Positions 9,130 through 19,749 of a DNA stretch of 64,000 bases are shown here, piece by piece. The position numbers were made by a program, and so were the translations under genes. The stretch lies in NCBI RefSeq assembly GCF_009730915.1, contig NC_052486.1, positions 22,411,589 through 22,475,588 of the forward strand, written 5' to 3'. The first letter of the stretch is position 1, and every line of letters starts with the position of its first letter. This DNA is from Dioscorea cayenensis subsp. rotundata. Taxonomy: Eukaryota > Streptophyta > Magnoliopsida > Dioscoreales > Dioscoreaceae. Under the pieces are notes generated by a model that saw only the letters and a program-made list of their open reading frames with translations, had not been told where the DNA came from and searched no databases.

Positions 9130-11900
9130 TAAATCCTTCATTTACATGTTGCTTTATGTAGGATTAAAAGACTCGATAAACTAAGCTCAGGCGTACCATT
9201 CGGTAAAATTTCTATGGAATACTTTTTAAAGCTATCTTTTTCATTTTTGCAATCCTCCACCTGAAGAACTTTTATTTTTCTTATGTGGGCATTTAATCGC
9301 TTCAAAAGATATGCACATATTATCTCAATCAATTCTCTTTTAACTTATACGTAATATGCAACATTCCTAATCTATTTCAAATAAATTTATTTTTAATCGC
9401 TCTTTTCTAGTAACATCTCACATCTATCTCAACATTTTCATCTCAATCACGCTCATTCTTTAAGTATATTGTATTTTAACATCTCAACACACAAAATAGC
9501 AATCCTAACAACTATGTTATAAAGCGTATGATTTTTTTTTTACTAAGAGGAATTATATAATCACATAGAACTCCACAGCTCCTCTCTATTTATCTTGACT
9601 AGTCTTAATCCTATTTGTGGCATTTTCTATAAGTTCTATTTTATCTTGGATTATATAGCCAAGGTACCAAAAGTTTATACATTTATAAATCTTAGTATCA
9701 TCCAATCTAATAGCTCCCTTATTTTTACTGACCTTATCATTGAAATTACATTTCATGTATTTCGTCTTTACCTTACTTAATTTGAAACCCTTAGTTTCTA
9801 AAGCGTTTTTTAACATCTCAAATTTTAAGTTAACATAGTTCCTATTTTCATCAGCAAATACCACATCATAGGTAAAAAGCATAAACCAAGGAATATGATC
9901 TTAAATATGCTTAATTAATTCATATATGGCTAAAGCAAACTGATAAGGATTTAAAGTTCAACCTTGATGCGAACCTTGAGAGACCTTCTAGTCTCTTTTC
10001 CTATAGTTATAATACTAGTTGCAGAGCTATCACATATATCTTTTATCCATTCTATGAACCTAGCAATAACCTCTCTTTTCTAAAACCTACTTAAGGATCT
10101 CCCTACGTATTATATGTCTCTTCTATATCAATAAAGATTATGTAAAAAAAAAAAATTTCCAATCAGTATACTTCTACATCAACTGTCTTAATATATAAAT
10201 TATTTCCATAGTTGACCTTCTAGTCATAAAATTGAATTAATTGATTTAAAGCAACTTGCGTTTCACATCCTAACCTTTGCTAAATTTCTCTTTCCCAAGC
10301 CTCATAATATGAGTCAAAGTCATAGTTATTAAAAGCACAAAGCGAATCAAGACTCTAGGGGTTAAATTGCTTAGGTGCAAGGCTCAAGCACACTTTTCAG
10401 AAGCAAGGCACAAAAAAAAAAATACAAAAATTCATAAAATTCATAACATATTAAAATTTCATAAAATAAGAAAAATCAAAGCTTAAGCTTCAAACTTGGA
10501 TAAAACATGTATAGAGCAAAAGAGCATACTATCAATATAGCTAAAAATCATTACACTACTACTACTTTACTTCTACTAAGAAATATTATTAAATATAGAA
10601 ATTCTAATTGCTATCAAGTTCTTAAAAAATTAAAGAAAATAAAAAACCCTTTTGTATTCAAGGGTTAAGATTTAATTTGATGATCATCTAATGACTTGTA
10701 TTTATCCAATTTTTAAAAATTGACAAAAGGTTACTTTACTAAGGCACATCTCAAATCGCCTCAGGTCTCAAGGCAAGGCACGCGTCTTAGGGTGACTCTT
10801 TAATGCCACATGCCTTCAAGGCTCCAAAGCGTCCAGGGTAGAGCCTAGAGAGTCATGCACCTTAGGCGCTCCTCATAACTATGCTCAAAGTTTAATTCTA
10901 TGATATATAATTGTTGCAACAGTGAATGTCACTTTTATACTTATGGATTCGTACTAAGTACTCTTTTTACACTAATTTGGCATTTTCCTAAATGTAGTAG
11001 TCTGTTAAATAATCTAATAAACCATGATATCTCCTCATCTTCTAAAGACTTCGAAAGTTCTATTAGGATGCCATCCGAGCCAACACCCTTCCCTACTTTC
11101 ATCTTTTAAGGGTGTCCTAATTTCCTAATTCTAATATTCTCAATATGCTTAATTCTATCAATAACTTTAGTATTATTGACCTCCAGTGCTATATTATTGT
11201 CATGATTTACATTAAGCAATTTATAAAATCACTAGCATTTTATTGTAATAATCTTTTACACACCTAACACTCTCTAAATCCCTGCTTTTTCTTTTCCTTA
11301 ACCGTACAATAAGTATTTTTTATGTTCCCACTTATATACCTAATTTAGCATACAACATATCATAAGCCTTACACTTAAACCCCCTCAAGGCCTAGTTAAC
11401 TTTCTTATTGGGTGATTTATACACCCTAAAATTTTTCTCACTCCAATCACTAGCTCTTAGACTTAATTACCTTTTGAACATCTTCACACATTACCATCTC
11501 TCTCTCTCTTATTATCACCTACATGAACTAATCTCTCTTATGCACCACAAATTACCTAACTGGTGTTCTAATGCAATTGCCAATAACATTTCGCATGCTA
11601 TTTAAATTAAATTCTAAGTTTGAAAGTACAATCTCTTGTATTTTACTCTAAAACTCTAACAACTTATCAACTTAAAGTTTTACCATTTAATTCTATGGCA
11701 AATTCTTACATGACTGCCTAAAACAACTTATCAACTTAAAGTTTGCAAGAATAATCCTACCTTTTTGCCTAAGAACCTTAACTATGTTTTTTTCTTTTTC
11801 TTTTTTTAATTTAGATTTTGATCTACCATAACACCTACTTCATTCCTATACTTACCTTACCTATATATCAAATCTCAAACTTTGATATTTTAATTTTCTT
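9130..11900 (-). mobile_element. RTE-type LINE, heavily decayed reverse-transcriptase relic
   Basis: On the minus strand a degraded reverse transcriptase can be followed in pieces from high to low coordinates. Near 11,100-10,900 it reads KVGKGVGSDGILIE and WFIRLFNRLLHLGK. Below 10,320 come THIMRLGKEKF and the block corresponding to the FGFMPGRST-type region. Near 10,060-9,990 it reads FIEWIKDICDSSATS. At 9,882-9,586 it reads MLFTYDVVFADENRNYVN, the degenerate active-site region of the usual FADD motif, then TKYMKCNF. Finally 9,332-9,150 resembles the downstream LNALVRR-type tail. Stops and frame changes are frequent, so it is non-functional. The hAT-like element at 10,321-10,883 is inserted in the middle. 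The outer limits are approximate. Confidence 0.75.
10321..10883. mobile_element. hAT-like non-autonomous element (563 bp) nested in the LINE relic
   Basis: The ends are inverted: CATAGTTATTAAAAGC at the left, and CATAGTTATGAGGAGC when the right end is read from the other strand. Flanking 8-mers GTCAAAGT and CTCAAAGT match at 7 of 8 positions, the target-duplication length of hAT elements. Subterminal regions are rich in AGGC/GGCGC words. The interior aligns along much of its length with the copy at 45,036-45,985 (TTCATAAAATAAGAAAAATC and the following CAAACTTGGATAAAACAT). No transposase frame is present. Confidence 0.7.
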
Positions 11901-12922
11901 AGATCTATCACCTATCCACCTTAGTTTCTTAAATGCACATTATATTAACATTCCTTCTAAGCATGGTGCCCAATAGGAGCTTGTATACATCAAATCACAA
12001 TTAAAACTATTGATTGAAGATAAGACAATTTCTAGTGTGATACTTAATGTTATAACAATAATTTAATGCTAATGGAGTAGAAATAATTTTTAGTGAATGC
12101 TCGATAAATTTTTTTGACGTGTTATGTTATTTAGGCCATATTGGTAATAAATTAATAAAGTAACAATCTATGCAAAAAATCTTTATTGTATAGAAAATAT
12201 GTACAAGCAAGGATACATACCTCCAACTATAGTAATCTGATGATAGAATATTCCTAATAAAAAGACACTCTTCTCGTGTTAGTCTCTATTTAAATTAACA
12301 TTGTTAATTTGAATCTTATTTGGATTAACTTCATAATCATATGAATTAATATTTGAATTTGAATTAAATATTGTGCCCTAGCTTTATCATTAGAATCTCG
12401 TGTTAATCATTATTAGTACTTTCGATAATGATCTATTTTAAAATTTAGTGGAATTAATCTATTAAAAGATTATATATAGATCAGTACCAAGAACCTAATC
12501 TGTTATTCTTGGCAATGTCCAACCCATCAGAATATCACTGTAGTTTTTGTCTAGTTGCTATGGTTGAATGTATGTGTCCTTACTTCAGTTATTAATTATG
12601 AAACAATTCAATGGGGTCAAGTTCACTTTTAAAAAAAAAAAATTAGATTTTACAATGAGTTTGATAAGAAGAATCATGATTAGTTTGCTTTATGATTAAT
12701 AATCAAGATACAAAATATTTTTTTATTGTCGGAATCCCCAAAATGGCACATTATTAGAGAGCCACATATTCTTGTTTGTGATCAATGATGATTACAATAT
12801 TGGGTAAAGCCATATATTTGATCCAATCTAGACATGATTGTAAGGTAGAGAGTTTTCTCTTCAATGTCACTACATCTCCTCTGATGAGATAGTTCAGTTT
12901 CTATGTTTTGTTATTCTATTAA
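11901..12922. other. AT-rich spacer
   Basis: No gene, RNA or clear repeat boundary is visible. Confidence 0.5.
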
Positions 12923-13799
12923 GGTGCGTTTGGTTAGAGGTAATTTTAAATGTAGTGGATTTCTAATTATATTATAATTGAAAATATTTGGCTTTTAAAA
13001 AATCCATTGCAGTTAAATCTAGTGTTTAGTTGGATGTAATTGGAAATCATGTATAATAAGATTTTTATTTATTTATTTAAGGATTTATAAATTTGGAATT
13101 GCAAAACATATGTATGGTTTGATGTATTTTAGGGGTATGGTCACTTATGGTAAACTTACTCCTATATCTTTTCATATATCAATTTGTTATGTTGTTATAA
13201 CCAGTAAATATTTATTAAGTATTAACCTTATTATTATTGTGACTAATTTATTATTATAGTTATTAATTTATTGTAATAGAAAACATTTTTCAAAAGTATA
13301 GTTCTTCATCAACGCTACCGAAATTTTTTTATTAGTTTATTCTGATAACTTATTTTAATAGGAATATTATTTACTAACAACTTCAAAAAGCATAGTCAAA
13401 CAAGTTCATGAATTGGGGAAACCTTTGGATGGCTAATGTAATTAGGTGGCTAAGAAATAGTTCATGAAGAGCATATTGCTAATATAGAAATGAAGTTATG
13501 TAGTGAGAAGACATTTTAAACCAACAAAATTTATCCAAATATCCAACAAAAGCAATAGTTTTTCTGAAAGAAGATTAGGAAATACCAACATGAATGATCA
13601 CTTCATAAGCAATAACAAGATCCAAGAATTTAAGCCAAAATTCTTACCTTGCTTGGGAACAATTGTAGAAAAAAGCCCTTGCTTCTGAGGTGGATGGTTA
13701 AAGATGATGATGATGTTGTTGGTGTTGGAGCTTGGAGAGGAAAAATGATGATGTTGTCAGTGCTTGTTTTGCGGAAACAAAAATGGTGACGAAGATGAG

Positions 13800-14100
13800 T
13801 CTACGTCGGAGAGAGGGGTTGCAACCAGATCTGAAAATTGGCAAGCACGGAGTGGCGTCAGTGTCGAAGAGAAGGGTTGTAACCAGATCTAAAATTTGGC
13901 AAGCACAAAGCAACGTCGATATCGGAGAGAAGGGTTGCAACCAGATCTGGAAATTGGCAAGCATGAAGCAGCGTCGGCGTCGAAGCTGCGTTGGTGTCAG
14001 AGAGAAGGTTGCAACCAGATCTGGAAATTGGCAAGCACGGAGCTGTGTCGGCGTCAGAGAGAAGGATTTCAACCAGATCTGGAAATTGGCAAGCTTTGCT
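13800..14100. repeat. Minisatellite, five copies of a 58-bp unit
   Basis: The core AACCAGATCT followed by a GGAAATTGGCAAGC-like stretch recurs at 13,823, 13,881, 13,939, 14,013 and 14,071. The steps are 58, 58, 74 and 58 bp; the 74 step contains a 16-bp partial duplication around GCGTCGAAGCTGCG. Units differ by point changes. Because 58 is not a multiple of 3, the repeat rotates through all frames and leaves long stop-free stretches on both strands. These should not be taken as genes. Confidence 0.85.
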
Positions 14101-14182
14101 CACCTTTGCTAAAGAATTCATGAATCCCTCATGTGCTTGTCACGTGAGGGACTCTGACACCAGCAAAACCATGAGATTTTGT

Positions 14183-14215
14183 TTTACGGTCAAAATTTCA
14201 TTTTGACCGTAAAAC
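14183..14215. repeat. Short perfect hairpin
   Basis: TTTTACGGTCAAAAT and its complement ATTTTGACCGTAAAA-type arm are separated by a few bases. The hairpin lies between the minisatellite and the right end of the candidate TIR element. Confidence 0.7.
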
Positions 14216-14912
14216 TCAATCCCTCACTCATGGATTTAAAAATCACACAAAAAAGAAACTACCCCCAAACAAACACCTGAATTCAAAAACTCAAGAATTT
14301 GGAGTTATATGGAACCCTAAATCACATGAAACAAACAACCCCTAAGTCTCTAAACTTATGAAGTCTCATTTCTCTGGTGGACAAATTTGTTAACATACTG
14401 CCAAGTCAATTTTTTATTAACATAATGACACCAAACCCTTATTGCAATCAATGTTACTCAATTCACTACTTATTTATGGTACCAATGATTAAAAAACTTT
14501 TTGCCCACTTCCTATATCAAAAACTACATTGCAGGCTTCTAATACAAAAAGAGCAATTATAGTAAGATTTATAATATAAATTCCTTTATATTTTTGTGGA
14601 TATGTAGAGGATCATTCTAGAATCTATTTTTTGTTAGATTAATTCTCTTTATGATACTTTATCCACAAATAATTCTAAGTGTGAAATTCTAAAGCAATCA
14701 CAAACTTGAGATCGATCTATGCACATTCAAATCACTAAGATCAAAAATAAAATAAAAAATAACCTTGATTTGTTGACTTATTTCAGCAAAACTTGAAATC
14801 AATAAGAGAGGCAATGATCTTCCTCAACCACGAGATAAAATGGCAGAGAAATCCCCAGACAACGTGTTCAATATATTGATCATAACCCTGAAAGTTCTTC
14901 AGACTTTCAAAT

Positions 14913-15588
14913 TGTTGGAAAAATTAATATTGAATGGTAATTGAAGGTTCTTTATGTTTCTAAGAATAAGGGTTTAGAAGTTGAAAGGACTATGATTTTT
15001 TAGACTTCCAATGGATTTTATAATTTGAAAAGTTTTTCAACTTCATAGAATTTAAAAGGTTTCAAAACTTTCGAATTCTAGAATTAAGTTAGAATTTGAA
15101 AAGTTGTATAACTATTGAAACTTCAAATTTTATGTTTGAAATTTCAATGGTCAATCACATTAAGTTTGGAATTCCAAGAGTTAGTCTCCAAGGCTATATA
15201 AAGGGCTTCAATCTTCAACTGTAAAATAAACAATTCTTGAGAAGGAAAACACATACTACACTTCCTTCTTTTGAACCTACTCTCTCGTAGAAAATATATT
15301 CTCTAAGTTCTGTGTAATAAAGCTCACATAATTCAGTTCGCCGAAGTTTTAAAGTGGTGTTGCCTTACAACTGAAGATCAGTGTATCCTGAGAAACAGAC
15401 ACTAGTTCAAACCCAAGCACCGGAGATTGGCAAATCTGCTTTAAGAAAACTGCGTGATACATAGGCCTCGGTTTTGTCTTTCATGGTCTTTGTGATCAGG
15501 TCTTCTAACTTTTAATTTAAAGTTTTATTTTATTTGTAAGTTTCTTTTTACTAATATTCCACATAGCAAGGATCGATTGTGTCCAACA
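14913..15588 (+). mobile_element. Probable solo LTR of a Copia-type retrotransposon
   Basis: The segment starts TGTTGGAAAAATTAATATTG and ends GTGTCCAACA, the TGTTGG...CCAACA ends typical of Copia LTRs. Inside are a TATA-like box CTATATAAAGGGC near 15,193 and an AATAAAG polyadenylation-type signal near 15,316, in the order expected for U3 and R. No primer-binding site follows and no coding region is nearby. The flanking 5-mers (CAAAT and ATCTT) do not match, so either the boundary or the insertion history is unclear. Confidence 0.5.
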
Positions 15589-17830
15589 ATCTTAAATCAG
15601 CTCCTCTCCATATAAAGGTTCCTTTTTATCATATTCTATTACCTAACAATTATTAAAGGCATTTATATCTAATGATCTTAAAGGAGAGATATTATTTTCT
15701 AACACAAATATCAAACCATTTTCAAAACATGCCGGTTAATTAAATAAATTTAATAACATAATTGCTAAACATATATGTATATATAGCCCACATATTATTA
15801 CAATAAAGAAGTATCAATAAAGTTTTCTTTAACTTACATATAACCAAATAGATCATTGACAAAGTCAACTGCCTTAAACTCTTGTTTTCATCATCTATAG
15901 ATAATCCATAAAAAAGTCTCTCTTGTAAATCTCCGATGACCATTCCTTATATGAATAATTAAAGATATAATGAATCCAACATCAATTCCTTTAGACAAAT
16001 CAATTGGGTCACTTTAACATCTTCCAATTTTAACAAGTTGGTAATTCCATTTATGACAAATATCCACAAACTTGACCAAACACAGCCCAACTTTGACGGG
16101 GAAAACTGGCGTTGAATGAGTTTCAGGTCTAGTTGTAGGTCAAGTTGGGTAAAACTCAATTACTATAAAGTGGGGACATGTATAGGGGGACCTTGATATC
16201 TAACATGAACCTATCCTCAAGGCCGACCCGAAAAGTAAAATTACAAAAATATCCATATATTGTATATATACCCTACTAATATTATTTGTTCATTTTTGTA
16301 ATTATAAATATTGTTATTTTGATTTATTAAAAAAATATTATGTACTTGCTTTTAAGTTATTGTTTATAACAAATTACATTTTTTATTTTTATTTTTTTAT
16401 GTGGAGTGAGGGCTGAGATCCCCAAGATACCCAACTCCCCATAGGTTCATGTGTTTGTTTAGATTTTGAAAACCCGATAGGTATTACTGGTGAAAATGGG
16501 TGCGAGGGTGAAGAAACAAAACTGAACTAGGGTAAATAAAAGCCGCCACTATCTTGACCCGATGCCATTCTCAATTTTAACATTAATGGCGAAGTTCAAT
16601 AAAAAAAAAAAAAGGTTTATGGCTGATACCTAGGCACCCAAAGATAAGGAAAAGGGTATGAACGATAAGATGGATCATACTCAAATAACTTCTAGCATAT
16701 ATAAATATGGCCCATTGCTTGAAATTAAGAAAAATTGAGGCCACCTTGTTATGCTAATGTTTGCATTAAACGGTGACAAATGTAAATATCACAACCGGTT
16801 TATGTAATGCTATTATAACTTGAATTTTCATACTAGATATAACCACCAAAAATCTAGATTCAATAATAACTAAGTAGACATAAACAATTATGAAATAGTG
16901 AACATTCATACTAATTTAGTTCAATAATTTATACTTCCCTAATTTAAAAACTCAAAGTTAATAATAATATTATAAACCCAATAATTGGTTGTAAGGCTTT
17001 CTCACCTCCTCGTCAGTGATGGTACATTGGATGATTTCTAATTAATTATTTATAATCTATTCGTGGATATATATTATTAATCTGAGAAAGGCTTTCAAGG
17101 TTACCTGTAAAATTGAAGTGTCGGCAAAGGAGTCACTTTCAAGCATGCTTTTTTCTTGAGAAAGGGAAGTGAAAGCATCATTCATCATGCACGAATAATG
17201 GTTCTATAAAATACTATTTCAAATGACCTCAATTTGTAAGAACTTGGTTCTATATTCTTATCCACCTATTTATCTAAAAGTCCACTTGATTCTTTTCTTT
17301 AACTAATTTTCAAATTAATAATTTGGTGAACCAAAAGTGAAATTATATATACATATATATATATATATTAAAATTTTAAACAACTGATAATAAATATAGG
17401 AATTAAAATCTAGCTAGTTACTCTAAAATTTACTCAACAAGCTTGTTTAAATTCCTTGTTTTTTTTTCTCATTTTGAATATTCTCACAACATCTTTAAGA
17501 TAAGACATAACTCAATGAACAGGAGAACAAGGGAAGAGTTTACCAGCACAATTCAAACATTTCATACAACAAAAACAACATCTTTCCTATCTGTACACAC
17601 CAACCACTCAAACAAAACAAAACCAAAAAAAAAGTTACAAAGCCCTGAAAAATAAAGATTAAAAGTGAAAAGAACTCCATCCATATATATAATCCCCAAA
17701 CACTGGTAGAATCCAATGAAAAAGAAGTAAAAGAAAGAAGGAAAAAAAAAACACATCTCTACATCTCTACACAACATACCAAACCTAACAACTAAAACTC
17801 ATACTAGAATCTATTCACCAAAAACAACAA
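15589..17830. other. Spacer with degraded repeats
   Basis: No gene is recognised. The stretch 16,380-16,620 (GAGATCCCCAAGATACCC, GGTGCGAGGGTGAAG) has the look of a decayed dispersed repeat. Short AT dinucleotide tracts occur near 17,350. Confidence 0.4.
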
Positions 17831-19582
17831 TCAGACAATAAGCTGCTTTTGTTGGCAGCTGCTGGATTCCTCCTCTGATAAGAAACAATGGAACTTTGGA
17901 AGAACAGGAGGTGATTCCAAGTACATCTCTCTTTGAAGAATAGAACAGTAAGTAGTGAAGGTGAATGGTGTGACATTCAAATTAAATCCTAATCCAAACA
18001 ACAAGTCAACCTCCAAGAAGTTCATCTCCATCAAACTAATCCCTCCCACTTTAGCAAAGTATGCATTGTTATAGTATCTGCAAAACAAGTAGTTTGGACA
18101 AAATTTTAGTGAGAGCTTTCTTTCTTTTTTCTTTCTTTCTATCTTTCATTCATTTGTATTTTGATGTTAAGAGGGGACAATCAAGGCCCACATAAACATC
18201 TAAATCACTACATTGAATTGATAAGCTTCCTATCAAACAATGATTCAATCCTATATAATCAATTGTAGCACTAGTTGATATTTGTTCACATCAAATAGTT
18301 GGCAAGGGGATGAGATCCATATCAAATTGGCAGGCAGGTGGGATCTACTGATCCCCATTAGACACTATAACTAAAAATCAATCTAATTTGTTTCAATTTC
18401 ATTAATTAATTCTATCACTAACACAAAGCTTTAATTGCACAAAACTTCAGGATTACACCACCAATTGATATCAACTGTATTAATTACATCATTACTAACA
18501 CAAAACTAAAGTTTCCATTTTTCTTTTCCCTTCTTTTCTCCCCTACAAATTTTAGAATCACAGTAGAGCCAAAACAAGAACCTAATTAAATTAACTGCAT
18601 CACTAAAACAAAGCTAAAGTTAATTATTTCTACTTTTTATTTTCCTAATAAAATTTCAGGATTATAAATTTGGAAAAAACTATTTTTTTTTTCTCACTTT
18701 TTTCCTCAAAATTTTATGATTACACTAGTAAAAAAATACAAGAATACAATTTGGCTTTTTCTCTATTTTCCTCCACAAAATGTCAGAATTGAACTAGAAT
18801 TTCTTTTTCTTTTTTTTTCTTATATATATAGTCAGATGGTTTCTGATGAATTAAATTGCATCACCAAACCTAAGATAAAAAAAAAAATGTTTTTTTTCCC
18901 ACAAAATTTTAGGATAAAAAAAATAGTGGGACTTACTTCCAAGGCACTCACAAGATCACAGCTCATCTTAGTTGGCAGGAAGATAAAACCAAAATTAAAT
19001 AAATAAATATATATATATATATATATATATAAATAACAGTGGGATCCCATTGAGGTAAAGCCAGTTTGTTTTCTTATCAACTCATCATTCCAAAATCAAA
19101 TCACAAAAACCCTAAACAAGATCTCATCAAATGAATCACAAACCAAACAATCAATCAATCAATTCATCAAAACGATCTGAAATCAAGATCTCAATAAAAA
19201 AAACAAGAATGAATCTGAGAAAAGAGAGAACTCACAAATCATCCAAGAACTTGACGGCGAGGAGAACACTGGTGATGAGAAATCGATGAACATTCAAGGA
19301 ATCAAAAGGGATTGATGGGTGGCGCTGGGCGAATCGATCAAGATAGATGTAAGCGACGACGTAGCACGAGGTGCTGCATCCGGCGTACTTGAATATGCGC
19401 TCAAGGTAAGCGCGAAGAGAGATGGAGGGTTTGGTGAGGCCATGGAAAGCCGAAACCCTCCAAGTCGCGCCGCCGGAGACGAGCCGCTCAGCGTCGTTGC
19501 GGTCAGTGGCGCGCTGGAGCAGGGACGAGAGGATAGTCACCACCCTCGGCATTCCAGCGCCATCGCCGACGAGCTCCGCCAT
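17831..19582 (-). CDS. U/P-type cyclin (CYCU4-1 / CYCP4 class), two exons
   Basis: Exon 1 is 19,236-19,582 and exon 2 is 17,831-18,077, joined by a GT-AG intron of 1,158 bp. The junction restores KFLDDLYYNNAYFAKVGGIS, a hallmark of U-type cyclins. The predicted protein is 197 residues, close to the family's usual 200. It begins MAELVGDGAGMPRVVTILSS, and a single cyclin box spans about residues 35-155. Family members are PHO80-like cyclins that bind A-type CDKs, some linked to phosphate status or cell division. The start ATG lies in a GC-rich exon preceded on the upstream side by GA and AT tracts. All expected conserved positions that I can judge are present. Confidence 0.93.
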
Positions 19583-19600
19583 TGCTCTCTCTTGAGCTCT

Positions 19601-19670
19601 AGAGAGAGAGAGAGAGAGAGAAAAACAGAGGAAGGTGGCGGTGAAGTGTTGTCCAAATTAAAAACTTTGT

Positions 19671-19718
<48 letters not shown>
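19601..19718. repeat. GA/CT microsatellites in the cyclin 5' flank
   Basis: Two GA tracts (19,601-19,621 and 19,686-19,718) flank an AT tract just upstream of the cyclin start. Read in the gene's direction they are CT tracts, common in plant 5' leaders. Confidence 0.8.
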
Positions 19719-19721
<3 letters not shown>

Positions 19722-19749
19722 AGCGATACAGATCTATGAATGGTTTTTT

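Larger units (their letters stand above)
12923..14342. mobile_element. Candidate PIF/Harbinger-like TIR element (1,420 bp) carrying a minisatellite
   Basis: The left end reads GGTGCGTTTGGTTAGAGG, and the right end read in reverse is GGGGTTGTTTGTTTC, an imperfect terminal inverted repeat of the GTTTGTT type. Both ends are flanked by TAA (12,920-12,922 and 14,343-14,345), the 3-bp target duplication typical of PIF/Harbinger and Tourist elements. No transposase is present. The interior holds the 58-bp tandem repeat at 13,800-14,100 and a small hairpin at 14,183-14,215. Assignment rests on the ends alone. Confidence 0.45.

Noticed and set aside
13698..14123. Overlapping open frames on both strands
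   Set aside because: Produced by the stop-free 58-bp minisatellite rotating through frames; composition reflects the repeat only.
14632..15648. Larger LTR candidate with TGTTAG...CTAACA ends
   Set aside because: Flanking 5-mers do not match, and the inner TGTTGG...CCAACA pair fits Copia ends better.
19319..19687. 122-codon plus-strand open frame
   Set aside because: Antisense to cyclin exon 1 and running into GA and AT microsatellites.
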